Assembly: GCF_003605645.1 (NCBI RefSeq) | Contig: NZ_QVMU01000013.1 | Coordinates: 51,545 to 115,544, forward strand | Origin: Vibrio sinensis | GTDB lineage: Bacteria > Pseudomonadota > Gammaproteobacteria > Enterobacterales > Vibrionaceae | Reading direction: 5' to 3' | Length of the DNA stretch: 64,000 nt | Shown: positions 45,937-54,515 of the stretch, piece after piece | Position numbering within the stretch: position 1 is the first letter of the stretch | Layout: the number at the start of each line of letters is the position of its first letter | Position numbers and translations under genes: made by a program | The notes under the pieces: generated by a model | What the model was told of the DNA's origin: nothing | Seen by the model: only the letters and a program-made list of their open reading frames with translations | Database searches by the model: none

Positions 45937-46485
45937 TTAACCGAAACGTACTTCGCGGTCTAATTGAATGCCCTGCTGTTTCTCAACCATCATGGTTGTA
46001 AAGTCAGTAACCCAACCTCTAAAGAAGTTTGAAACCATACCAACAACTAAATAAGCAACTGCAAGAGGTGCAAGTGGTAAACCTAGAGTCGTAATTCCGC
46101 TCGCTATACCAAGATAAACGAAAAGTTCACCTGGGTTTACATGAGGAAATAGACCGTTCATAGAGTGGCAAGAGTAAGAGCCAGCAGCGTAGTAACTTGG
46201 CTTGTAACGCTCTGGTAAAAACTTACCTAGAGATAGAGTCATCGGGTTACAAAAAATGAAAGTACCGACAACAGGAAGAATCAAGTAGCGCGAAATTGGG
46301 TTGTTTGCACATCGGCTAGCTAGCTTTTCAACTCTATGTTCACCAACAAATGCGATAAGCGCATTCATTGCACAAAGCAGTGCAATCAATAGTGGAAGAA
46401 TGCCGGTCATCATACCAAGCAGAACTTCTCCACCCTTTTGGAATAGCCCTATAAACCATTCAGCCCCTAAAATTATTGTATCCAT
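45937..46485 (-). CDS. srlA: PTS glucitol/sorbitol EIIC, copy 2
   Basis: A 182-residue membrane subunit, the first gene of the long srl gene series. It has [20 protein letters not shown] and the conserved [20 protein letters not shown]. The ATG at 46485 has AAGGTG upstream, and the frame extension to 46518 is not conserved in copy 1. The CRP box and inverted repeats just upstream make this the main promoter of the srl genes. Confidence 0.92.
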   Translation of the reverse strand: MDTIILGAEWFIGLFQKGGEVLLGMMTGILPLLIALLCAMNALIAFVGEHRVEKLASRCANNPISRYLILPVVGTFIFCNPMTLSLGKFLPERYKPSYYAAGSYSCHSMNGLFPHVNPGELFVYLGIASGITTLGLPLAPLAVAYLVVGMVSNFFRGWVTDFTTMMVEKQQGIQLDREVRFG

Positions 46486-46530
46486 TTGCTTCACCTTTAC
46501 GTTATTTGGTGGTCGCATTATGCATAGGAA

Positions 46531-46568
46531 CTTTCATTTTAAAAGTGATATACCTCACACAATGAAAG
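46531..46568. promoter_or_regulatory. CRP box of the srl promoter, flanked by inverted repeats
   Basis: AGTGA-TATACC-TCACA (46544-46559) matches the CRP consensus at 9 of 10 bases. It is flanked by CTTTCAT (46531-46537) and ATGAAAG (46562-46568). It lies about 60 bases upstream of the first srl gene. Confidence 0.65.
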
Positions 46569-46746
46569 TGAAGTAAAAATCAAATGAAAGCACAATGAAA
46601 CAAACAAAAGCAAATGACACATGCAAACGCATTAATAATCAACAACTTACAGTAACAACATTCACCTTAATATAATTCAAATAAAAATTTTAATTGAACA
46701 GAAAAACAATCAAAGGTAAATTGAAAGAAATAAAAGCCAGTTTTCA

Positions 46747-46758
46747 TTTCAATTGAAA
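46747..46758. promoter_or_regulatory. Palindromic operator candidate before gutQ
   Basis: A perfect 12-base palindrome TTTCAATTGAAA, 34 bases before the gutQ ATG. TGAAA/TTTCA half sites recur across 46531-46758, so a DeoR-type repressor such as the local SrlR could bind cooperatively and control both directions. Confidence 0.45.
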
Positions 46759-46791
46759 CGAGTTGAATTCATTAGGATAGGTTTTAGCTAA

Positions 46792-47772
46792 ATGATGGAT
46801 GTAAAGACAAATGAAACCCTACGCGCTACCGCTCTCGGCATAATTCAAGAAGAGTTGCATCAAGCCAGCAAGCTCATTGATGTTGTGGATGACAACTTTG
46901 TCAGCATTTGTCGAGCAATATGCGAATGCAAAGGTAAAGTGATCATTTCTGGGATAGGTAAATCCGGGCACATCGGCAAAAAAATTGCGGCCACGTTTGC
47001 CTCAACAGGCACACCGTCATTTTTTGTCCATTTAGCTGAGGCATTACATGGTGACTTGGGAATGGTTGAGTCTTCAGATATGGTTATTTTTATTTCAAAT
47101 TCGGGAGAAGCCCATGAATTCAAGGTCATGTCCCCGCTATTGACTCAAAAATCAGTAACTTCTATCGCAATAACTCAAAATCTCAATAGTTTTTTGGCCA
47201 ATCAGTGCTCTTATCGTTTATCTACCGCGGTTGATAAAGAAGCCTGTCCATTAGGATTAGCCCCAAGTTCAAGTACCGTGAATACGTTGATCTTAGGTGA
47301 TGCGATTGCTTTAACCGTGATGACGATGAAAGGTTTTAACCATCATGATTTTGCGCTATCTCATCCCGCAGGAGCCTTGGGGAATTCTCTCTTACTTACG
47401 TTAGATCGATTACTTGGTGACAAGCAAAAACAAGCCTTTTGTCGTGCCGATACAAAAATCGTCGATGCCATAGAATTAATGTGTCAAACCGGACTTGGGC
47501 TGATAGCGATAGTTTCAGATCACAAAGTTATTGGTGTTTTTACTGATGGCGATTTACGTAGAGCCATCCACCAACATCATGACTTAATGTCACCCATTAG
47601 TGATGTAATGACTCCTTGTTTCAAACATTCTTTCTCTGATCAGTTGTGCAGTAAAACGCTGAGGTTTATGACGACACATTCAATATCTGCAATCCCTGTG
47701 GTTGATAGAGAAAGTGAGACATTTTTAGGTGTGATAAACATAAATACCATTCACCAAGCTGGTGTTTGTTAG
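46792..47772 (+). CDS. gutQ: Arabinose-5-phosphate isomerase, GutQ/KdsD family
   Basis: A 326-residue enzyme that interconverts ribulose 5-phosphate and D-arabinose 5-phosphate. The N-terminal SIS domain (about 1-190) has ISGIGKSGHIGKKIAATFAS, FISNSGEAHE and SHPAGALG. Two CBS domains follow (about 205-326; IGVFTDGDLRRA). It is divergent from the srl genes and followed by an FSA-type aldolase. Association with glucitol genes is as in E. coli, where GutQ ends the srl operon. Confidence 0.9.
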   Translation: MMDVKTNETLRATALGIIQEELHQASKLIDVVDDNFVSICRAICECKGKVIISGIGKSGHIGKKIAATFASTGTPSFFVHLAEALHGDLGMVESSDMVIFISNSGEAHEFKVMSPLLTQKSVTSIAITQNLNSFLANQCSYRLSTAVDKEACPLGLAPSSSTVNTLILGDAIALTVMTMKGFNHHDFALSHPAGALGNSLLLTLDRLLGDKQKQAFCRADTKIVDAIELMCQTGLGLIAIVSDHKVIGVFTDGDLRRAIHQHHDLMSPISDVMTPCFKHSFSDQLCSKTLRFMTTHSISAIPVVDRESETFLGVININTIHQAGVC

Positions 47773-47790
47773 ATACGAATCTTATTACGT

Positions 47791-47832
47791 GCTAATACAG
47801 GTACCCCCTAGCTCCTTAATACCTGTATTAGC
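47791..47832 (+). terminator. Terminator after gutQ
   Basis: A perfect 13-base-pair stem GCTAATACAGGTA / TACCTGTATTAGC with a 16-base loop, followed by CTTTTAT. It separates gutQ from the aldolase gene, which should have its own promoter. Confidence 0.8.
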
Positions 47833-48010
47833 CTTTTATGCCATGCAATACCCAAAACATTTGAAAATGCCATTCGGCGACAAGTAACAATATCTGTCAA
47901 GCATGGCCATCAAGCATAGGTGAACGATGTGATTGGACCGCCCAAACTTCACAAAAACCAAAGCAATTTCAAGTATGCCGGGTATCCCCCTCAAGGAAAA
48001 GGGATTAGAT

Positions 48011-48673
48011 ATGACCATTTATCTCGATACCAGTGATATCGAACAAATTAAAATACTCTCTGATTTATTACCTATTTCTGGCGTAACCACGAACCCAACA
48101 ATCGTGGCTAGATCGGGAGAAAAGTTGAATACCCTTTTACCCAAGATCCGTGATGCTCTAGGGAATAATGGATTGATCTTTGGACAGGTAATTAGTAACG
48201 ATGCCGGCAGCATGATAGAAGAAGCGATAAAGCTTAATCAAATTGTCGACAATTTTGTTGTGAAAATTCCGGTGACTCTGCAAGGCATAAAAGCCATCAA
48301 GTCATTAAAAAATGAGGGGATCAAAACATTAGGCACCGCAATATATACACCACAGCAAGGCATTGTTGCTGCATTGGCCGGTGTATCTTTTGTCGCTCCT
48401 TACATTAATAGAATTGATACGCTCACTGGTAACGGAATTGAAACCGTAAGCACTATTTCACACTTACTAGCGCATCATGCACAATCATGCCAAGTACTCG
48501 GTGCCAGCTTTAAAAATACCAAACAAGTCATAGATTGTTTAAGCATGAGCAATACTAGTGTCACTATTCCTGTGGAAATAGCTTACCAAATGATGACAAA
48601 CCCTTGTGTTGACGAGGCCATTAATCAGTTTCAGTGTGATTGGATTACTGCCTTTAACTCACTAGAACACTAG
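48011..48673 (+). CDS. Fructose-6-phosphate aldolase / transaldolase-like protein
   Basis: A 220-residue protein of the FSA/TalC family. It starts TIYLDTSDIEQIK, has the SGVTTNPTIVARSG motif and the Schiff-base Lys in NFVVKIPVT. FSA enzymes split fructose 6-phosphate to dihydroxyacetone and glyceraldehyde 3-phosphate. The ATG at 48011 fits the family N-terminus, and the 26 codons upstream do not. Next to the srl and gutQ genes, it probably acts on the fructose 6-phosphate or arabinose 5-phosphate they produce. Confidence 0.88.
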   Translation: MTIYLDTSDIEQIKILSDLLPISGVTTNPTIVARSGEKLNTLLPKIRDALGNNGLIFGQVISNDAGSMIEEAIKLNQIVDNFVVKIPVTLQGIKAIKSLKNEGIKTLGTAIYTPQQGIVAALAGVSFVAPYINRIDTLTGNGIETVSTISHLLAHHAQSCQVLGASFKNTKQVIDCLSMSNTSVTIPVEIAYQMMTNPCVDEAINQFQCDWITAFNSLEH

Positions 48674-48692
48674 AATTGGACTTTAGTGATAC

Positions 48693-48965
48693 ATGAACAT
48701 TTCATTTAAGAACATCTTAAACAACGTATCTATAGATTCAGATGCCATTTACCTACTGCACGAATTAATGTATCAACCGAGTGGGAACATGAGATTAACT
48801 GAGATGAGAAAAATACACTCTTCTTGGCTAAATTCTGAACCTAGAATAGTCTTAATGCATTGTATGCAAAATGCTTTTGTCAGCTTAGAACATGAGCACA
48901 TTCAACTCACAGAATTAGGTTTGAGCCACTATTTAGCAAACTCAAACGATAGATATTACCTTTGA
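48693..48965 (+). CDS. Small protein of unknown function, possibly winged-helix
   Basis: A 90-residue protein, 19 bases after the aldolase gene and probably in its transcript. Its C-terminal HIQLTELGLSHYLANSN resembles the wing and last helix of small winged-helix regulators, with helical LLHELMYQPSGNMRLTEMRK before it. There is no signal or membrane segment. I do not recognise the family. Confidence 0.55.
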   Translation: MNISFKNILNNVSIDSDAIYLLHELMYQPSGNMRLTEMRKIHSSWLNSEPRIVLMHCMQNAFVSLEHEHIQLTELGLSHYLANSNDRYYL

Positions 48966-48985
48966 TGGGTAAATGACATTAGAAA

Positions 48986-49011
48986 AACTGAAACTCATTG
49001 CGATTTCAGTT
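48986..49011. terminator. Bidirectional terminator
   Basis: Stem AACTGAAA / TTTCAGTT with a 10-base loop. On the minus strand it is followed by TTTC. It lies between convergent genes. Confidence 0.65.
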
Positions 49012-49046
49012 CTTCTAATCTCACCTCATCACCAATCAAACTCCCT

Positions 49047-49547
49047 TCATTTAAGCGGCAGTACGGTGCTGAATTTCAACGACTCCATTGCGAACGTCGA
49101 CGTCACGTTGGTGAGTCCTTCAACTTGGTTAACCAATCGCTTGTAAAAACCATCAAAGGCGTTCATGTCTTCTACTTGCACTCTCATCATGTAGTCGTAT
49201 TCGCCAGCCATACGATAGAAATCCATCACTTCTGGCATATCAAATACCGCAAGGACAAACTTTTCATACCAAGCATTCGAGTGGTCACAGGTTTTCACTT
49301 GAACAAAAGCCGTAAAGTTAACACCAATTTTAGCCGCATCTAAAAGAGCAACACGCTTGGTTATAACGCCCTCATCCTCCAAGCGTTTCAATCGCTTCCA
49401 ACAAGGAGTAGTCGTCAAGTTAACGGTTTTAGCCAGATCATTTAAAGACAGTGTCGCGTCTTGCTGCAGCGCAGCTAATAAAAGACGATCGACTTTATCT
49501 AGTTTTACTTTCTCTCCCACAAGATCCTCACACAACTTAATAAGCAC
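49047..49547 (-). CDS. Lrp/AsnC-family regulator, CyuR/DecR-like
   Basis: A 166-residue regulator with an Lrp-type helix-turn-helix ([20 protein letters not shown]) and a C-terminal RAM ligand domain ([14 protein letters not shown]). It resembles DecR/CyuR (YbaO) of E. coli, which senses cysteine and activates cysteine-degrading genes. It is divergent from a CyuA-like desulfidase, which supports that role. An alternative GTG start at 49520 would remove nine residues. Confidence 0.83.
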   Translation of the reverse strand: MLIKLCEDLVGEKVKLDKVDRLLLAALQQDATLSLNDLAKTVNLTTTPCWKRLKRLEDEGVITKRVALLDAAKIGVNFTAFVQVKTCDHSNAWYEKFVLAVFDMPEVMDFYRMAGEYDYMMRVQVEDMNAFDGFYKRLVNQVEGLTNVTSTFAMESLKFSTVLPLK

Positions 49548-49596
49548 ACTGCTTAGGAAAATTTGCTACTCATACATACAACAGTAGAATTAAATT

Positions 49597-49612
49597 TGTG
49601 ATAGAGATCACT
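49597..49612 (+). promoter_or_regulatory. Probable CRP box between regulator and desulfidase
   Basis: TGTGA-TAGAGA-TCACT matches the CRP consensus at 9 of 10 bases, in the divergent region before the cyuA-like gene. Confidence 0.6.
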
Positions 49613-49815
49613 TAACGAATCCATCTCATGCCATATGCATCGGTATTATCAGGTATTCATTATCGTTATTTTACTTAACGATAAATAGTAAAACTTTCTC
49701 TTTTTACTCTAAATTGAAGAATAATTGGCAAAAAACTTCTTCAAGTAATGATTTACAATAGAAAAAAATCGAGGTCACCCTAGACCCAAAACTATAAATT
49801 TAAGCGAGCTTATCC

Positions 49816-51111
49816 ATGAAACAACACCTATGGTCATTATTTATTGATGTAATCAAGCGCGAGGTAGTTCCTGCCCTTGGTTGTACTGAACCTGTTTCCG
49901 TTGCTCTAGCAACCGCGATCGCTATCGATAAATTAGGCGTAAAAACTGACGCCAGTTCAGTAAATATCGAAGCCAGTGTTTCTCCAAATCTAATGAAAAA
50001 TGGTATGGGTGTTGGTATTCCGGGAACTGGCACGGTAGGTCTACCAATGGCAGCAACTATTGGTGCAGTCGCTGGTGACCACACTGCAAATCTAGAAGTG
50101 CTAAAGAATGTCACAACTGATGATGTTGCTGTAGCCAAACAGATGCTAGACAACAACCAAGTTTCAGTCGGTGTTGCTGACGTTTCAAACGTCTTGTACG
50201 CAAAAGTAACCGTATTTTACCAACAGCGAAGCGTTGCTGTGACGATTGCAGATGGCCACACCAATGTTGTCGCTATCGAAGAAGACGGCATCACGGTATT
50301 TCAAGCTGACAAGCAAGTTAAAAAAGAAGCAAATAGCAGCAATCCTTTCGAGCAAGCTACAGCGCAAGATGTATATGACTTTGCAATGAATGCCGACCTT
50401 GAAGATATTCGCTTCATTGAGCAATCTAAAATATTGAATACAGAACTATCTGAAGAGGGGCTTACTGGTAACTACGGTTTAAAAATCGGCGCAACTTTCC
50501 GTAAAAATCAAGAGTGCGGCTTATTGTCAGGTGGCCTATTAACAGAAGTGTTGATGCGTACTGCAGCGGCTTCTGACGCTCGTATGGATGGTGCAATGAA
50601 ACCAGCAATGAGCAACTCAGGTTCAGGTAACCAAGGCATTGCTGCTACAATGCCTGTAGTCGCAACTGCTGAATTTTTGAAAGCCAATGAAGAGCAAACT
50701 ATTCGCGCTCTAATGCTTTCTCATTTAATGGCTGTTTACATCAAGAGCTACCAGAACAAACTCTCTGCTTTATGTGGTGCAACTACCGCTTCTATGGGCT
50801 CTGCTGCTGGTATCACTTATCTACTCGGCGGTAATTTTGAACAAATCAGCGCATCAATCTGCAGCATGATTGGCGATATCGCGGGTATCATTTGTGACGG
50901 TGCTAAAACCTCTTGCGCAATGAAAGTATCCTCTTCTGCTGGTACCGCTGTTAAATCAGCGTTGATGGCAATAGATGGCATACGTGTTACTGGAAATGAG
51001 GGTATCGTTGCTAACGATGTAGATCAATCGATTATAAACCTATCTGCGTTAGCAAATGGGTCAATGACACAAACTGATATCCAGATCCTAGATATCATGG
51101 TAAATAAATAA
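49816..51111 (+). CDS. cyuA: L-cysteine desulfidase, CyuA/YhaM family
   Basis: A 431-residue iron-sulfur enzyme that splits L-cysteine to pyruvate, ammonia and sulfide, and acts mainly in anaerobic cells. Conserved Cys blocks are VPALGCTEP, LSALCGATTA and SICSMIGDIAGIICDGAKTSCAMK, likely ligands of a [4Fe-4S] cluster, together with the Gly-rich VGIPGTGTVGLPM. The divergent Lrp-type regulator and the downstream HAAAP transporter match the E. coli cyuR/cyuAP genes. Two terminators follow, so the transporter has its own promoter here. Confidence 0.9.
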   Translation: MKQHLWSLFIDVIKREVVPALGCTEPVSVALATAIAIDKLGVKTDASSVNIEASVSPNLMKNGMGVGIPGTGTVGLPMAATIGAVAGDHTANLEVLKNVTTDDVAVAKQMLDNNQVSVGVADVSNVLYAKVTVFYQQRSVAVTIADGHTNVVAIEEDGITVFQADKQVKKEANSSNPFEQATAQDVYDFAMNADLEDIRFIEQSKILNTELSEEGLTGNYGLKIGATFRKNQECGLLSGGLLTEVLMRTAAASDARMDGAMKPAMSNSGSGNQGIAATMPVVATAEFLKANEEQTIRALMLSHLMAVYIKSYQNKLSALCGATTASMGSAAGITYLLGGNFEQISASICSMIGDIAGIICDGAKTSCAMKVSSSAGTAVKSALMAIDGIRVTGNEGIVANDVDQSIINLSALANGSMTQTDIQILDIMVNK

Positions 51112-51117
51112 TGTGAC

Positions 51118-51140
51118 AACTCTGTTTTTATAACAGAGTT
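51118..51140 (+). terminator. Hairpin after cyuA
   Basis: Stem AACTCTGTT / AACAGAGTT with a TTTAT loop, followed by TAAT. Seven bases after the stop codon. Confidence 0.6.
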
Positions 51141-51178
51141 TAATATCCGTTACATTATGACTTTTTAAAAAAACATCT

Positions 51179-51212
51179 AAGCCAAGCTATGCAATAACAA
51201 ATAGCTTGGCTT
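51179..51212 (+). terminator. Second terminator after cyuA
   Basis: A perfect 12-base-pair stem AAGCCAAGCTAT / ATAGCTTGGCTT with a 10-base loop, followed by TATT. Confidence 0.75.
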
Positions 51213-52088
51213 TATTAAAATCAAAATCACGCCCTTGCTTACATCGATATAAATTATATTCCATTCTCCTCCAAGCTAATTTTTATAAGCTCCTACATTA
51301 CTAAAGTCTAATCTAAAGCTGATATTTTAATCTTAACGTAGTATTACTCTACTGGCTGTGAATTCACACCACTAACAATATAAAAATCGCTTCTCAAGCT
51401 TATACGTATAAAATTTAAACACCCTCTACCAAGGTTATCTCGACCAAAGCCACCTTCACATGTTTTATTATTGGAAAACAGCTAGATAACCTAGTTAGAT
51501 ATCGGTTATAAAAGCTACTCATGCTATATTCCAAATAGGTTACACCGCTTACGAACTTAACTATCACCTCCTTTAACAACCTAAACCCTCCCAGTAGTTA
51601 TCATACTTTCAGCTAATAACTCCCATAGAAAGCTAACGGCAAATGAAATATATGTAATTATTTTTCGCATAATTTTAACCAATAAATAACTCTTTTTTTC
51701 ATAACTATATTAGTGCGAAGAAAAACAATCTCCCAAGCTTTGTATTCACCTTATTAATTAATGAAAGTGTGAACAATCTCTCGTGCGAAAAAAAACACAT
51801 TTAAAAATAAAAAATGGTATAAAGTGAAGCCGATCAAGCTTTTAAGCGGCAAAAACAAAACGATACTTGATCTAAGTCAGGACGGGGAATTAACTATATC
51901 AAACATAAATATTTATAGCATTTTTTTCTACTTTAAGCCTTTTTAGCGACATTAATAGCAAACTATTTCTATAAATCCTGGCGTATGCTCCATCTTAAAT
52001 CAAGCCAAACACCTTAAAATGTTTGCAGATAATAATAAATAAACCTCTGACTTTTTAACGGCAATCGCCATTATAAATGGAAATAATT
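51213..52088. other. Long AT-rich region before cyuP, no gene seen
   Basis: About 875 bases without a convincing frame on either strand. It has many A/T runs and an FNR-like site at 51867-51880. It may hold an sRNA or a long leader, but nothing can be shown by eye. Confidence 0.5.
51867..51880 (+). promoter_or_regulatory. Candidate FNR site
   Basis: TTGAT-CTAA-GTCAG has a perfect left half of the FNR consensus TTGAT-N4-ATCAA and a partial right half. It lies about 210 bases before the transporter ATG. It would fit anaerobic cysteine use. Confidence 0.35.
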
Positions 52089-53417
52089 ATGAGTGAAATA
52101 ATTCAAGACATCCCTACTTGTACTGAGGATACGCGACCTATTCATGAGCGCGCTAATATGAGCAAAAGCGAATGGAAACAAGCGATCAAATTTGACAGTG
52201 TCGATCTAGGTTGGATTGTAATGAGTATCGGTATGGCAATTGGTGCCGGTATCGTATTCCTTCCAGTACAAGTTGGCGTAATGGGTCTGTGGGTATTCCT
52301 TCTCTCTTCGATCATCGGCTATCCGGCGATGTTCCTTTTTCAAAAACTTTTTATCAACACTCTAGCTGAATCGAAGAAATGTACTGACTACCCGGGTGTT
52401 ATCGAAGGTTATTTAGGTAAAAACTGGGGGGTTGGATTAGGTGTCCTTTATTTCCTAATGCTGGTTATTTGGGTATTGGTTTACTCTCTAGCTGTAACAA
52501 ATGATAGTTCATCATACCTACACTCTTTTGGCGTCACTGAAGGGCACCTTAATGAGAACGTTTTCTACGGTCTAGGACTTATCTGTGTGCTTGCTTTCAT
52601 CGGTTCTAAAGGTGAAAAGCTATTGTTCAAACTGTCTGGTTTTATGGCTGTCACAGTTCTGGCTCTTGTTGCAGTAATGGCTGTTCTACTAATCGCACGT
52701 TGGGATATGGCAAACATTCCTGCTATTGGTGATTTCGGTCCAATGCTGAAAAACGCAATTATCACTCTACCGTTTACTCTAACGTCTATCCTATTCATTC
52801 AGTCGTTGAGCCCAATGGTGATCTCTTACCGCTCTCATGAACGCTCTATCGAAGTTGCGCGCTACAAAGCTGAACGCGCTATGAAAATCGCTTTCGCTAT
52901 TTTGTTCGTTGTCGTGTTCTTCTTTGCTGTATCGTTCACATTTGCTATCAGTCAAGAACAAGCAACTGAAGCAATGAACAAAAACATTTCAGCATTAGCA
53001 ATTATCGCGCATTACTTCCCTGGTAGCTGGGCAACTGTTGCTGGTATTGTTATCAATATCTTTGCTGTTGTGACTTCATTCTTCGGTGTGTTCTTAGCGT
53101 TCCAAGAAGCATGTCGTGGTCTAGCAATGAACATCCTGCTTCGTTCTCGTAAAGAGTCTGACATCAACAAGAACCTAGTTAATAAACTGGTTACAGTGTT
53201 TATCATCCTGCTAGCATGGTCTGCGATTGCGCTAAATGCACCAATCCTTTCATTTACATCAATCTGTAGTCCAATCTTCGGTATGGTTGGCTGTTTGATT
53301 CCAGCATACTTGGTATACAAAGTTCCTCACCTAAACAAATACAAAGGTGCTGCGACTAACTTGATTATCGTAACTGGTATCCTACTTTGTATTTCACCAC
53401 TGTTGGCTTTCATGTAA
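52089..53417 (+). CDS. HAAAP-family amino acid transporter, CyuP/YhaO-like
   Basis: A 442-residue inner-membrane permease with eleven predicted helices and the family start GWIVMSIGMAIGAGIVFLPV. It resembles E. coli CyuP (YhaO), which imports L-cysteine or L-serine for CyuA. The ATG at 52089 (MSEIIQD) has TGGAAAT at good spacing. The ATG four codons earlier does not. It is separated from the cyuA-like gene by almost 1 kb but is in the same orientation. Confidence 0.88.
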   Translation: MSEIIQDIPTCTEDTRPIHERANMSKSEWKQAIKFDSVDLGWIVMSIGMAIGAGIVFLPVQVGVMGLWVFLLSSIIGYPAMFLFQKLFINTLAESKKCTDYPGVIEGYLGKNWGVGLGVLYFLMLVIWVLVYSLAVTNDSSSYLHSFGVTEGHLNENVFYGLGLICVLAFIGSKGEKLLFKLSGFMAVTVLALVAVMAVLLIARWDMANIPAIGDFGPMLKNAIITLPFTLTSILFIQSLSPMVISYRSHERSIEVARYKAERAMKIAFAILFVVVFFFAVSFTFAISQEQATEAMNKNISALAIIAHYFPGSWATVAGIVINIFAVVTSFFGVFLAFQEACRGLAMNILLRSRKESDINKNLVNKLVTVFIILLAWSAIALNAPILSFTSICSPIFGMVGCLIPAYLVYKVPHLNKYKGAATNLIIVTGILLCISPLLAFM

Positions 53418-53460
53418 TTACTTTCACGTAATGGGACGCTAACAAATGAAATAATAAAAA

Positions 53461-53484
53461 AACGGCTCTTTTGAGCCGTTTTTT
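53461..53484. terminator. Bidirectional terminator
   Basis: Stem AACGGCTC / GAGCCGTT with a TTTT loop, extended by A and T runs on both sides. It lies between the convergent transporter and radical SAM genes. Confidence 0.88.
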
Positions 53485-53529
53485 CCTATAAAGACTGACC
53501 AAATTTTTAAACATAAAAATCCGATCTAT

Positions 53530-54411
53530 CTAAAACTTCCCTAAATATGCTTTACCAATAAGGTTACTGTCTTTATTTTGCAAAAGATGATCAACATGGG
53601 CTAGGACATCGAGCTTAACTTGCTGTAATGTTCCTTTCATCGGTAGCAAATTAGAACCATGAGTACTGTCTATCAATAAACTGTCTCGCTGCAAATTTTC
53701 CAACAGCGTTTTAATCTCTTCCAGCACCTCATAAGGATTAAGAAGCTTGAACTCCCCTTTTACGACTTGCCTAAACAATGCCGTCCCATCAATCGGTACC
53801 GTTGTCAGTAGCCCCAACAAGTACGGATTCATCTGATTGATCAACCGAGCAGTTTGCTGCGCATGTTGTTGGGATTGATCACCACTACCTCCCAAACCTA
53901 TCATCACCATCGCAACAAGTTTAATTCCTGATTCAACGATATTTTTACCCGCAGTCAGCATTTCATTGGCTGTCACCCCTTTGCGTACCGCTTTTAATAC
54001 CTCATCGGAACCCGATTCGACACCAAGGTAGGTCATGGTTAACCCAGCTTCTCTTAGTTGTTTAAACTCATCAATGGACTTATCTAACGTACTCTGCGGA
54101 CCTGCGTAGGTGCTCACATGTGTCAGACGGGGAAACGCAGCATAAAGTTCAGCTAAAATTTCTAGCAACATCGCTGTGGGTAGTGAAATCGCATCACCAT
54201 CACTTAAGAACACCTTCTCGACACTATCGCCCAATGCAGCTTTCGCCATACGAATGTCTTCTTTTAGCTCTTCGAGCGGGCGTACTCGATAGCGAACATT
54301 TTTATACATTGAGCAATAGGTACATTTGTTATAAGAGCAACCAATGGTACATTGCAAAATATAAGCATCGGCCTCTGGTGGCGGACGGTAAATATCACCT
54401 TCATATCGCAT
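53530..54411 (-). CDS. Radical SAM protein of unknown function
   Basis: A 293-residue radical S-adenosylmethionine enzyme. The Cys cluster is TIGCSYNKCTYCSMYK (the spacing C-x4-C-x2-C is typical of this subgroup), followed by SAM-binding regions LSDGDAISLP and GVESGSDEVL. The body forms a partial TIM barrel. No substrate domain is recognisable and the neighbours give no pathway. AAGG stands seven bases before the ATG. Confidence 0.85.
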   Translation of the reverse strand: MRYEGDIYRPPPEADAYILQCTIGCSYNKCTYCSMYKNVRYRVRPLEELKEDIRMAKAALGDSVEKVFLSDGDAISLPTAMLLEILAELYAAFPRLTHVSTYAGPQSTLDKSIDEFKQLREAGLTMTYLGVESGSDEVLKAVRKGVTANEMLTAGKNIVESGIKLVAMVMIGLGGSGDQSQQHAQQTARLINQMNPYLLGLLTTVPIDGTALFRQVVKGEFKLLNPYEVLEEIKTLLENLQRDSLLIDSTHGSNLLPMKGTLQQVKLDVLAHVDHLLQNKDSNLIGKAYLGKF

Positions 54412-54450
54412 AAAAAAACCTTATCGAGGACGGATCCATACCATTAAAAA

Positions 54451-54500
54451 AGCCGCCATAACGACGGCTATTAGCTATGCGCATAGAGCCTCAGGCTCTA
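54451..54500 (-). terminator. Tandem hairpins after the crotonase gene
   Basis: The first hairpin is TAGAGCC / GGCTCTA (54484-54500). The second is AGCCG / CGGCT plus a wobble pair (54451-54469), followed on the minus strand by a run of six T. Both lie just after the stop at 54516. Confidence 0.65.
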
Positions 54501-54515
54501 TTACTAAGTCTGTAA

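Noticed and set aside
45106..45963. Two long plus-strand frames opposite srlE copy 2
   Set aside because: They mirror the conserved PTS gene on the minus strand, and their translations resemble no protein family.
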